A stretch of 64,000 nt of DNA from Volvox africanus (Eukaryota; Chlorophyta; Chlorophyceae; Chlamydomonadales; Volvocaceae). Location of the stretch: the NCBI GenBank assembly GCA_030268105.1, contig BSDZ01000032.1:496001-560000 (forward strand). Reading direction: 5' to 3'. Position numbers and translations under genes: made by a program. Shown here piece by piece: positions 44,885 to 55,333 of this stretch. Within the stretch, counting starts at the first letter, position 1. Each line of letters starts with the position of its first letter. The notes under the pieces were generated by a model. It saw nothing but the letters and a program-made list of their open reading frames with translations, did no database searches and was not told the origin of the DNA.

Positions 44885-44911
44885 GTTGTTCTTGGTTCTC
44901 TCAGAGCGCCC

Positions 44912-44928
44912 AGCCGGGGCTCATAACC
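44912..44928 (-). other. Copia-2b primer binding site
   Basis: Minus-strand GGTTATGAGCCCCGGCT, same as Copia-2a. Confidence 0.75.
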
Positions 44929-45231
44929 TGTTAAGGAGATAAAGGAAGTATAAAGCTGCTATGAAGTATTACAGAGGTCAGAGGAGGTCAGATGTATAAG
45001 ACACTAGACGATTGCTAGCTGTTGGGTGACTATTGCAGAGTTTATGCACCCTTTAATACTATTATTGCCTGCTGTTAGCTATTCCAAGAGTTCCGCCCGG
45101 TTGTCCTCTCGGATGGCTCCACTTAACTCTAGGACAGTTCCAAGCTCCTTCTCTAGGACAGCTCCGAGCTCCTTCTCTAGGACAGTTCCAAGGTTGTGGC
45201 AACCAATGTTTGCACCGTCCAAGACTTAACA
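44929..45231 (-). repeat. Copia-2b 5' LTR
   Basis: 303 bp, type A with the 24-bp U3 repeats; next to the PBS on the minus strand. Confidence 0.93.
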
Positions 45232-45321
45232 ATGTGATGACGAAGGCCTTGGGTGAAGCCAAGTTCAAGTGGTGCCGTGCCTCCATGGGTGTAGTCTAGT
45301 GGGGTTTGCACCGAGGGGGCG

Positions 45322-45624
45322 TGTTAAGTCTTGGACGGTGCAAACATTGGTTGCCACAACCTTGGAACTGTCCTAGAGAAGGAGCTCGGAGCTGTCCTAG
45401 AGAAGGAGCTTGGAACTGTCCTAGAGTTAAGTGGAGCCATCCGAGAGGACAACCGGGCGGAACTCTTGGAATAGCTAACAGCAGGCAATAATAGTATTTA
45501 AGGGTGCCTAAACTCTGCAATAGTCACCCAACAGCTAGCAATCGTCTAGTGTCTTATACATCTGACCTCCTCTGACCTCTGTAATACTTCATAGCAGCTT
45601 TATACTTCCTTTATCTCCTTAACA
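45322..45624 (+). repeat. Copia-2a 3' LTR
   Basis: 303 bp, preceded by purine tract GAGGGGGCG at 45313-45321. It ends at TTAACA before the CCAGA duplication. Confidence 0.93.
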
Positions 45625-45629
45625 CCAGA

Positions 45630-46049
45630 TCGGGGACGTCAATGGCACAGCTCCCAGGTCGAGATGGGAGCATGAAGAAAACCACGGCATGGACTATAAC
45701 AACAGAATCGTGCGTATACACAATGCAAAGAAAACGCAAAGCGTAAGTTTATTCAATATCCTTCGCGATCCTTACGCGTCCTAAGCAAACGAATATTTTT
45801 GGGTTTTAACACAACCTCAAGCGAAACTATGCAATGTCAAGCGCTTCCACAAATATTGTACAGCCCATGTACAGCCTAACCCACAGCAAGAGACCCACAC
45901 GCAAGCATATCCTTTTTAACCAAAAAATGAGACTTCGGTGATTGATTTGTGCCTGCTGCTTGGAATCTTCCGCCTCTTTTCTTCATACAACATTTCTTTA
46001 CCTGTTCGCATGCTTTTTTGCGGCATGTTATGGTGGGGTTCTGGGTAAA
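45630..46049. other. Unit 3 spacer resumed after Copia-2a
   Basis: Equals unit 1 bases 4761-5180. No recognisable gene. Confidence 0.6.
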
Positions 46050-46102
46050 GCACCCAAGCAAGCACCCAAGCAAGCACACACACACACCAGCGAGAGCAAT
46101 TA

Positions 46103-46139
<37 letters not shown>

Positions 46140-46269
46140 GCACACACAACCACAAGCACACACAACCACAAGCACAAGCACACATAAACACACACACACA
46201 CACAAGCAGACACAAGCACAAGCACTTACAAACACTATGACACACAAGCACCAGCACACACAAGCACAA
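46050..46269. repeat. CA-rich block A, unit 3
   Basis: Same array as unit 1, with a CAAGCACCCAAGC variant at the start and a shorter CA run. Confidence 0.9.
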
Positions 46270-46792
46270 AGGAAGAGAAGATGAATAAGGAAATTAATAA
46301 TTTGGATAGATTTTAATGAGTAAGATTTGGTCATTTTGGATATTATTATTCTGCCTATCAGCTTGTAGTGGTGATCCTTGTATAGATGCTGATGATTTCG
46401 GGTTTGTAAATTTGACTGTGTCTGCAAGGTACACTAAAGAGGAAATGTCCAATCAGTTTGGTCTGGCACAAATTGCTCCTTGGAGACCTTCAAATTATAA
46501 AGTTGATGGTAGGCCTGTAGTAATTTTAATTAGGGGATGGACGCAAGGGGTAGATAGAAACAACAGTTCTGAGCTTTCGGCCTGGTGCGCATGGTATGGG
46601 CAGGCTGATAATACTGCTACTTTGTCCACATTTTTTCAAAGGCTTCGGGAATGTGCATTTAGACGGTACTATGTGTTCTAATACTTTTATTCCTTTGTTC
46701 TTTAACTCAGTTACAACCTGCATCCAAAACTTGGAACCTTAATTTTTACCGACCCAGATCCCCAGTAATTCCTTTTTCCCTTCCATGTTAAC

Positions 46793-46912
46793 GCTACTAC
46801 AACTTTTGCATCTGGCGTGGACGATTAAGCTATTACCACCGAAGTGAAAGCAAAGCTAATACAGGAGCCGGATATACCTGAAGATATAGATGTAACGACT
46901 AGTAAGCCTTAA
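46793..46912 (+). pseudogene. BON-domain scrap, unit 3, first copy
   Basis: As in units 1 and 2, with the internal TAA. Confidence 0.5.
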
Positions 46913-47035
46913 AGGAAAAGTAGACACCCATTTGCTCAGATTAAATAGTCCGAATATATTTCCAATGTCTTCTTAGCCATACTTCTTGAGGACCATATAC
47001 TGATAAAAAATCTTAAAATGGTAAATGGTAAAATA

Positions 47036-47239
47036 TCATAATTGATTTCTTTGTATTCGCCCTAATCTACATTGGCATTTTTCGATACCCGTAACTTGTT
47101 TGGTTTCACGATGAAATGATGTGGCTACAATAAACTCCTTTTTTTTATAGGTAATATTAAATCTAGCTAGCGTATCGTAAAAAGTACTCATCGGTAAATC
47201 TGGAGCTATGGCATCCTGAATAACCTCAAAAACTTTATG
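47036..47239 (-). pseudogene. Possible IS630-type scrap, unit 3, first copy
   Basis: Copy of the STFYDTLARFNITYKKK frame. Confidence 0.35.
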
Positions 47240-47278
47240 GAGTCAATCATTTATTTTGTGTAATCGCTTCTCCATTTA

Positions 47279-47476
47279 CTAAGTGTTCTTCCCGGGCACA
47301 AATTTATTTTCTGTAAAAACGACTAGGATTTTAACATTAAGCATCCTTTGCTTTCTCCCTGGTTCTAAATTTATGTTGAAAATATGTTCTGTTTTTATTG
47401 TCCCAAAAAAGCTTTCAGCAATAGCATTTTCCCAGCAATTTCCTTTACGGCTCATACTAAAATGGTAAAATATCAT
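47279..47476 (-). pseudogene. IS3-family OrfB scrap, unit 3, first copy
   Basis: Same frame with [16 protein letters not shown]. Confidence 0.72.
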
Positions 47477-47874
47477 TATTGATATTGATTCACTTGCCTA
47501 TTTCTCTGTTTACTGGAAGTAAGAAGCTTATGACGTCTCCAGTCTTCATATATTTGCAAATTTACAAATGCTCCATGTATTTTTAAAAATGGGGAAGGAT
47601 TATATGCTCTTATTGCGAAGAAAGGTACTTACCCTAATCAATCTTTGTCAAGTCAGAAAAACCCTCAAGGGCTCAGTTTTCATTTGGGAGAGAAACCGGA
47701 AGGGTATGAAATGCTTGATCTTGATTAGAATGGTAACAACCGCACTACAAGGCAGCAAGCGGAAGTCAATGTGATTTAAAACAACAATATGCAAATAGCG
47801 ACTTACATTTTAAGATCTTAGATAATTTCTATGGTGTTAAAATTTTCTGTTATGTCAGTTGTAAATGTCACGGT

Positions 47875-47993
47875 AACTTTAAGCGTATAACAGAGAACCA
47901 ATATTTCTCCGCTTCAGGCTTGATACCTCTTTCCTTAGCCAAACTAAGCATATCACAAAAATGAGCATTCTTCGTTTTTCCGTCAGTTTCTGG
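47875..47993 (-). pseudogene. IS4-like transposase scrap, unit 3
   Basis: Copy of the DGKTKNAHFCDMLSLAK segment. The duplicate downstream is cut off by Copia-2d exactly at its edge. Confidence 0.45.
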
Positions 47994-48081
47994 AGGCTAA
48001 GTACATCGCTACCTTACTTATAAGGCAAGCAGTTTAAGAATACAATGATCGGGATTTGCCTAAAGCGTTACTGCAAGTTTT

Positions 48082-48276
48082 AAACACACACACAAACACA
48101 AGCAAGCACACACAAGCACTAGCAAACACAAGCACACACACACACACACACACACACGCAAGCAAACACACACAAGCACAAGCACACACAGTCAGAAGGA
48201 GACACAAGCAGAAGCACACACAAGCACAAGCACAGGCACACACAAGCACACACAAGCACAAGCACACACAAGCACA

Positions 48277-48311
<35 letters not shown>

Positions 48312-48441
48312 GCACACACAACCACAAGCACACACAACCACAAGCACAAGCACACATAAACACACACACACACACAAGCAGACACAAGCACAAGCACTTA
48401 CAAACACTATGACACACAAGCACCAGCACACACAAGCACAA
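48082..48441. repeat. Hybrid CA block (B start fused to A end)
   Basis: The left ~190 bases match the start of block B (unit 1 7213 onward). From the CA run near 48281 the array matches block A through ACCAGCACACACAAGCAC and leads into a second virB6-like copy. This is the junction of a 2172-bp tandem duplication. Confidence 0.88.
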
Positions 48442-48889
48442 AGGAAGAGAAGATGAATAAGGAAATTAATAATTTGGATAGATTTTAATGAGTAAGATTT
48501 GGTCATTTTGGATATTATTATTCTGCCTATCAGCTTGTAGTGGTGATCCTTGTATAGATGCTGATGATTTCGGGTTTGTAAATTTGACTGTGTCTGCAAG
48601 GTACACTAAAGAGGAAATGTCCAATCAGTTTGGTCTGGCACAAATTGCTCCTTGGAGACCTTCAAATTATAAAGTTGATGGTAGGCCTGTAGTAATTTTA
48701 ATTAGGGGATGGACGCAAGGGGTAGATAGAAACAACAGTTCTGAGCTTTCGGCCTGGTGCGCATGGTATGGGCAGGCTGATAATACTGCTACTTTGTCCA
48801 CATTTTTTCAAAGGCTTCGGGAATGTGCATTTAGACGGTACTATGTGTTCTAATACTTTTATTCCTTTGTTCTTTAACTCAGTTACAAC

Positions 48890-49234
48890 TGTTAAGTCTT
48901 GGACGGTGCAAACCGTCACAGTTACCTATCTAGCAGTTGCAGGGCGACAGTTGTGACAGGCAGTTGCAGTGTGCAAGGTGATAGGTGCTGAGCAGCCAAG
49001 TGGTAGGAAGTTGCTGGTGGTAGGTGCTGGGCAACTACCCAATGGTAGAGAGCTGCATACTGCAGTGCTCCAGGGAGTTGTTGATCAGAAGCCATTGGAA
49101 CTAGTATTTAAGGGTACCTGAGCTCTGCAATAGTCACCCAACAGCTAGCAGTCGTCTAGTGTCTTATACATCTGACCTCCTCTAACCTCTGTAATACTTC
49201 ATAGCAGCTTTATACTTCCTTTATCTCCTTAACA
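48890..49234 (+). repeat. Copia-2c 5' LTR (U3 type B)
   Basis: 345 bp. The first ~24 bases (TGTTAAGTCTTGGACGG...) and the part from TATTTAA (49105-49111) to the end match type A. The ~190 bases between are unrelated and rich in CAGTTGCAG and GGTAGG motifs. TGTAA is at 49190-49194. Confidence 0.93.
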
Positions 49235-49251
49235 GGTTATGAGCCCCGCCT
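49235..49251 (+). other. Copia-2c primer binding site
   Basis: GGTTATGAGCCCCGCCT: one base differs from the PBS of 2a, 2b and 2d. Confidence 0.72.
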
Positions 49252-49278
49252 GGGCGCTCTGAGAGAACCAAGAACAAC

Positions 49279-52200
49279 ATGGGCAAGGACAAGTTGGCTG
49301 AACCCCTCGATCTCAACAACTACTCTACATGGGCCTATCGGTTTGAGAACCTGTGTGCTGAGCATAACTTGAACAGGGCGCTGTTGACTGAGCCGGTTAC
49401 AGATGAAGAGGTCGCTGCATCGGAGCGAGTGAAGACTCTGCTGGTGAAGAATGTGAAGGACTGCCATCTGCCGGTCATCAAGGCATCGCCGAACGCCAAA
49501 ATGGCATGGGATGGCCTTGCTGCGATTTTTGCCGCCAACAACCATGCCCGCAGATCTCAGCTGCGTCAGGAGTATACTAAGCTGGCGATGAAGAAGGGAG
49601 AGGCCCTGCCGGTGTACCTTGCAAGAGTGCGGGAGCTACACACAGATCTGCTGAAGGTGGGCCAGGCCACCAGTGAACAAGACATGACGTATGCAATGCT
49701 GACGGGTCTACCTCAGAAGTATGAGGTGATAGTGTCGATTTTGACGACACAGTCTGGTGAGCTTACGCTGTCTAGTGCAACCGCACAACTGCTGGCGTTC
49801 GAAGCTAGGGTAGGGAGCATGCATGAGGCCTCTACCAGCTCGTCTGCTTTTGTCAGTGCGGGTAGGGGAAGCTCAGCCACAGGAAGTGCGCCCCGACGTG
49901 GAGGAAGCCACGTCCGCGGCGGATCACGGGAGCCACTGCAGTGCTGGAACTGTGGAAAGCCCGGGCATCTGGCGAGGGGGTGCACTGCCCCCAGGATGGC
50001 TCAGAGGTCTGGCTCATGGAGCTCGGCGCCTAGAGGACCCGGTTATGGGTCAGGCGGCCTGGAGCGCACAAGAATGGGCGGCCATGGAGAGGCCGCGGGC
50101 GGGCCCAGCTTGGGGAGCGACCGCCGAGGTTATGGCCGGCACGACCATGTGGACGGTGCCGGCGACAGGGGCAATGCTAGCCCGAGGAACTTTGCCTTTG
50201 TGGCATCTGGGTCTGACCGCCTGAAAGGTTGGTACCTGGATTCTGGTGCATCTCATCATCTGACATATGATGCAGATCAGATAGTGGACGTCCGCTAGCT
50301 GGCGGAGTCAGAAAAGTTCGAGATCCTGAGTGTGAACGGGGGGATCATCAGGCCCACAGCGGTAGGGACTCTGAGGCTTATCCCCGGGGTCAATATGCAT
50401 GCACGGGTGACGGTGGAAGAGGTGTATCTTGTTCCTGACAGCTTTGCAAATGTGCTGTCAGTTGCTGCCCTGGATAAGCAGGGTGGGTCAGTTTGCTTTG
50501 AGGATGGCCAAGTCACTATGCGCAAGGGTGGTGAGAAGATTCTGACGGGCCAGCGCTTGGGCGACCTGTATGCCCTATCATGTTTTTCGATTCCCAGGTC
50601 TGCTTCCAGGTTGAGATACACCCAGCCTTTTGGTGGAGTGGCTCATGGGAAGTCTGCATCTGAATCAATGGACTTGTGGCACCGCCGGTATGGACACCTT
50701 GGCCTAGGTAATCTTGAGAGGTTGGTGGGTGAAGGCATGGTGTCAGGGGTGCGTTTTGCAAAGGAGCAGGTGAAGGGAGCCGGAGATGCGGGTGTGTGCG
50801 AGCCATGTGTGATGTCACGGCAGCGCCGAGGGCCCTTCCCATCAACTGGGCATAAGGTGGATCAACCACTAGCTCTTATTCATCTTGATGTTTGTGGTCC
50901 GATGCCTGAGCGAACACCAACGGGTTCCCTCTACCTAACTGTCTTGTTGGATGACTATACTGGTTTTTCGGCTGTAGCCTTTACACCTACCAAGGAAGCG
51001 GTGAAGGACAAGGTGATGACTATGGTGAATCAGCTGGAGACGTACAGTGGCTTTCGGGTCAAGGAGGTACGGTCTGATCAAGGGGGTGAGTTCATTAACA
51101 GTCCCCTGCAGGAGTTTTTCCGTACGAAAGGGATTCGGCATGGGCCTACGGTGGGGTATGCCCCCGAGCAGAATGGAGCTGCTGAGCGCTTGAATAGGAC
51201 TCTGTTAGAGAAGATGCGTGCTCTATTGGCTGAGTCTCAACTTCCCCAATGCATGTGGGCTGAGGCTGTCTCTACGGCGAATTACCTTCGGAATATTTCA
51301 CCTGTGTCCGGTCGGCCCTGCACCCCGTATGAAGCTTTCTCAGGGGAACATCCTGATGTGAGTCATCTGCGTGTGTTTGGATGTACGGCATATGTCCATA
51401 TCCCCAAGGAGAAGCGCAATAAATTAGATCCGGTAAGTCGCAAGGGTGTTCTGGTTGGATACGGCGATGCAGGCCAGTACCGTATCCTTTTTTCAGACAA
51501 TGTAGTGTCGGTGCACTCTGATGTCACCTTTGATGAGCGGAATGTCGGTGAGAAAGCACAGCAAGCTAGTCGTGCAAAGAAGTCCGTAAGGTGGCGCAAC
51601 CCCGTAGACAGTACGCCTGATTCTGATAGTGATAGTGATGATGATGATGATAATGATGAGTGGGAACCGGCCCCTCACACCCAAGGTGGCGGATCCTCTA
51701 CTGGTGCAGGAGGTTCAGGGGATAACAGCGGTGGACCAACAGGGGGTGGTGATGCTTCCGGCGCAGGTCCCTCGGGGAGTTCGTCCGGTGCTGGCCCCTC
51801 TGTGGGTGCTGCCGGTGCAAGTAACAATTTTGAGTCTAGGTACCCTGTCCGTGATCGAAAACGGCCGTCCGAGTGGTGGCGCAGTGAGGACCCTAGGTCT
51901 GTTGCCGGCCGGGTCCATGTGGCTGCCGCAACCAAAGTGTTTGAGCCCAACACTTATGCTGAAGCGGTGTCTGGGGCGCAGGCCAGCGAGTGGAAAAGGG
52001 CTATGGATGACGAAATTAACTCTCAGTTGGCAAATGGAACCTGGACCTTAGAAACACCCCCGCCAGGCACGAAGCTTATTCCATGTCGCTGGGTGTATAA
52101 GGTGAAACACAATCCAGATGGTAGTGTTGAGCGGTTTAAAGCGCGCTTGGTCGCAAAAGGGTTTGTACAGCGCGAGGGGGTGGATTATGGTGAGCTCTTT

Positions 52201-53481
52201 GCGCCTACGTCCCGTAGCTCATCTTTTCGAGTCCTTTTAGCGGTTGCAGCGGCTAGAAAAATGCCCATTCACCAGCTAGATGTGACGACTGCGTTCTTGA
52301 ATGGAGAACTGAAGGAGGATCTTTGGATGGAGCAGCCACCGGGGTACGAGTCGGAAACTCCAGGCCTGGCCTGTCACCTGCATAAATCCATCTATGGTCT
52401 AAAGCAGGCCCCACGGTGCTGGTATGATAAGTTGTGTGAGAAGTTTGCCGAGATTGGGCTGTTCCCGTCTAAATCAGATCCGGCTATGTTTCTGAAGGTT
52501 GATGAAAGGGGAGTGGTGGTTGCATTGGTTCATGTGGATGATACGTGTGTGGCCTCAGATGATTTAGAATTGGTGCGGAAGGTGAAAGAGGCGATTGGTC
52601 AGTGCTTCAAGATTCGGGACCTAGGGGAGGCACGAGTATTTTTGGGCATGGATATTCGTCGAGAGAAGGATGGCGATATTGTGTTGAGTCAATCTCGTTA
52701 TATTGAGCAGATTCTGGAGCAGCACAACATGCTGGATGCCAAAGATCGGGCAACTCCTCTGGCAATGGGTACAAGGGCTGCCCCAGTGACTGATGATGAA
52801 GGCAAACTGCTGGAGGACCCAACGCCTTACCGAGCTCTGGTGGGAGAACTCAACTACCTTGCAGTGAGTACACGTCCCGACCTGGCCTATGCCCTGAGTG
52901 TGCTTTCCCGGTCCATGGCTAAGCCTACCCGCGCTGCAATGAGTGCGGCAAAGGGAGTGCTGCGGTACCTGGCGGGTACTCGGGAGATGGGTCTTCGGTT
53001 TCCTGGCGGACAAGGGCTGCAGCTGGATGGCTACAGTGATTCGGATTGGGCAGGAGACACAGTTACCCGCAGGTCAACAACTGGTTATGTTTTCCGAGTG
53101 AACGGTACTGCGATAAGTTGGAGCAGCCAGCTGCAGCGTACCGTGGCAGCATCATCAGTGGAGGCAGAGTATCAAGCTCTTTCCAGTGCGGTGAGAGAAG
53201 CCCTTTGGCTGTCAAAGCTGTCTGACGATCTGAAGATCGGCACCTCCCCCTCGATTATTAAGGTGGATTCCCAGGGGGCGATGAATATCAGCAACAACCC
53301 TATGACGTCCCAGCGGTCCAAGCATATTGATGTGATGCATCATCTAGTCAGAGAGCGGGTCGCAAGTGGGGAGGTTGAGCTTAGGTACTGCCCTACGGAG
53401 AAGATGGTGGCTGATGTGATGACGAAGGCCTTGGGTGAAGCCAAGTTCAAGTGGTGCCGTGCCTCCATGGGTGTAGTCTAG
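49279..53481 (+). pseudogene. Copia-2c Gag-Pol with in-frame TAG
   Basis: Gag-protease frame 49279-50298 ends in TAG at codon 340, 19 residues after the protease Asp. The same frame continues, open, to 53481 with the rest of protease, IN (with the Gly-Tyr missing in 2a), complete RT (LDVTTAFLNG, VHVDD) and RNase H. The knuckle reads HLARGC, where 2a and 2d have HLERGC. Apart from the single stop this is the most complete Copia-2 gene here; readthrough or a simple nonsense mutation are both possible. Confidence 0.92.
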
Positions 53482-53503
53482 TGGGGTTTGCACCGAGGGG
53501 GCG

Positions 53504-53848
53504 TGTTAAGTCTTGGACGGTGCAAACCGTCACAGTTACCTATCTAGCAGTTGCAGGGCGACAGTTGTGACAGGCAGTTGCAGTGTGCAAGGTGATAGGT
53601 GCTGAGCAGCCAAGTGGTAGGAAGTTGCTGGTGGTAGGTGCTGGGCAACTACCCAATGGTAGAGAGCTGCATACTGCAGTGCTCCAGGGAGTTGTTGATC
53701 AGAAGCCATTGGAACTAGTATTTAAGGGTACCTGAGCTCTGCAATAGTCACCCAACAGCTAGCAGTCGTCTAGTGTCTCATACATCTGACCTCCTCTAAC
53801 CTCTGTAATACTTCATAGCAGCTTTATACTTCCTTTATCTCCTTAACA
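53504..53848 (+). repeat. Copia-2c 3' LTR
   Basis: 345 bp, after purine tract GAGGGGGCG (53495-53503). Differs from the 5' LTR by one T/C. Confidence 0.93.
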
Positions 53849-53928
53849 ACAACCTGCATCCAAAACTTGGAACCTTAATTTTTACCGACCCAGATCCCCA
53901 GTAATTCCTTTTTCCCTTCCATGTTAAC

Positions 53929-54048
53929 GCTACTACAACTTTTGCATCTGGCGTGGACGATTAAGCTATTACCACCGAAGTGAAAGCAAAGCTAATACAG
54001 GAGCCGGATATACCTGAAGATATAGATGTAACGACTAGTAAGCCTTAA
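53929..54048 (+). pseudogene. BON-domain scrap, unit 3 duplicate
   Basis: Fourth copy, same internal TAA. Confidence 0.5.
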
Positions 54049-54171
54049 AGGAAAAGTAGACACCCATTTGCTCAGATTAAATAGTCCGAATATATTTCCA
54101 ATGTCTTCTTAGCCATACTTCTTGAGGACCATATACTGATAAAAAATCTTAAAATGGTAAATGGTAAAATA

Positions 54172-54375
54172 TCATAATTGATTTCTTTGTATTCGCCCTA
54201 ATCTACATTGGCATTTTTCGATACCCGTAACTTGTTTGGTTTCACGATGAAATGATGTGGCTACAATAAACTCCTTTTTTTTATAGGTAATATTAAATCT
54301 AGCTAGCGTATCGTAAAAAGTACTCATCGGTAAATCTGGAGCTATGGCATCCTGAATAACCTCAAAAACTTTATG
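54172..54375 (-). pseudogene. Possible IS630-type scrap, unit 3 duplicate
   Basis: Fourth copy of the tentative frame. Confidence 0.35.
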
Positions 54376-54414
54376 GAGTCAATCATTTATTTTGTGTAAT
54401 CGCTTCTCCATTTA

Positions 54415-54612
54415 CTAAGTGTTCTTCCCGGGCACAAATTTATTTTCTGTAAAAACGACTAGGATTTTAACATTAAGCATCCTTTGCTTTCTCCCTGGTT
54501 CTAAATTTTTGTTGAAAATATGTTCTGTTTTTATTGTCCCAAAAAAGCTTTCAGCAATAGCATTTTCCCAGCAATTTCCTTTACGGCTCATACTAAAATG
54601 GTAAAATATCAT
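54415..54612 (-). pseudogene. IS3-family OrfB scrap, unit 3 duplicate
   Basis: Fourth copy. One substitution (IFNKN for IFNIN after the conserved block). Confidence 0.72.
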
Positions 54613-55010
54613 TATTGATATTGATTCACTTGCCTATTTCTCTGTTTACTGGAAGTAAGAAGCTTATGACGTCTCCAGTCTTCATATATTTGCAAATTTA
54701 CAAATGCTCCATGTATTTTTAAAAATGGGGAAGGATTATATGCTCTTATTGCGAAGAAAGGTACTTACCCTAATCAATCTTTGTCAAGTCAGAAAAACCC
54801 TCAAGGGCTCAGTTTTCATTTGGGAGAGAAACCGGAAGGGTATGAAATGCTTGATCTTGATTAGAATGGTAACAACCGCACTTCAAGGCAGCAAGCGGAA
54901 GTCAATGTGATTTAAAACAACAATATGCAAATAGCGACTTACATTTTAAGATCTTAGATAATTTCTATGGTGTTAAAATTTTCTGTTATGTCAGTTGTAA
55001 ATGTCACGGT

Positions 55011-55289
55011 TGTTAAGTCTTGGACGGTGCAAACATTGGTTGCCACAACCTTGGAACTGTCCTAGAGAAGGAGCTTGGAACTGTCCTAGAGTTAAGTGGA
55101 GCCATCCGAGAGGACAACCGGGCGGAACTCTTGGAATAGCTAACAGCAGGCAATAATAGTATTTAAGGGTGCCTAAACTCTGCAATAGTCACCCAACAGC
55201 TAGCAGTCGTCTAGTGTCTTATACATCTGACCTCCTCTGACCTCTGTAATACTTCATAGCAGCTTTATACTTCCTTTATCTCCTTAACA
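55011..55289 (+). repeat. Copia-2d 5' LTR, short type A
   Basis: 279 bp: type A minus exactly one 24-bp U3 repeat. TATTTAA and TGTAA are conserved. Confidence 0.93.
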
Positions 55290-55306
55290 GGTTATGAGCC
55301 CCGGCT
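55290..55306 (+). other. Copia-2d primer binding site
   Basis: GGTTATGAGCCCCGGCT, identical to that of Copia-2a and of the Copia-1 copy at 59647. Confidence 0.75.
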
Positions 55307-55333
55307 GGGCGCTCTGAGAGAACCAAGAACAAC

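Larger units (their letters stand above)
40654..45231 (-). mobile_element. Copia-2b, nested in Copia-2a
   Basis: Complete minus-strand element of 4578 bp with 303-bp LTRs and target duplication ATGTG (40649-40653, 45232-45236), inserted in the last codons of the 2a gene. Its LTRs differ at about one base. Because 2a and 2b lie in opposite orientation, they form a long inverted repeat. Confidence 0.96.
36173..45624 (+). mobile_element. Copia-2a, interrupted by Copia-2b
   Basis: Ty1/copia element with two 303-bp LTRs (36173-36475, 45322-45624) and target duplication CCAGA (36168-36172, 45625-45629). Units 1 and 2 show the empty site. The internal region is split by Copia-2b at 40654-45231. Without the insert the element is about 4.87 kb. 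The two LTRs differ at about two bases, so insertion was recent. Confidence 0.96.
46316..47844 (+). pseudogene. VirB6/TrbL-like pseudogene, unit 3, first copy
   Basis: Same broken layout. CCTTCGAAT of units 1 and 2 is CCTTCAAAT here (a CpG transition), a change shared with the duplicate at 48488. Confidence 0.68.
48890..53848 (+). mobile_element. Copia-2c with alternative LTR
   Basis: Complete 4959-bp element. Two 345-bp LTRs differ at about one base. Target duplication ACAAC at 48885-48889 and 53849-53853. The internal region is nearly identical to 2a, 2b and 2d, but the U3 is unlike theirs. Confidence 0.96.
48488..54980 (+). pseudogene. VirB6/TrbL-like pseudogene, duplicate, interrupted by Copia-2c
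   Basis: Second copy in unit 3, 2172 bp downstream of the first. The N-terminal frame (48488-48853) is intact to the usual frame loss. Copia-2c splits the copy between 48889 and 53854, and the C-terminal segment lies at about 54697-54980. Confidence 0.66.
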
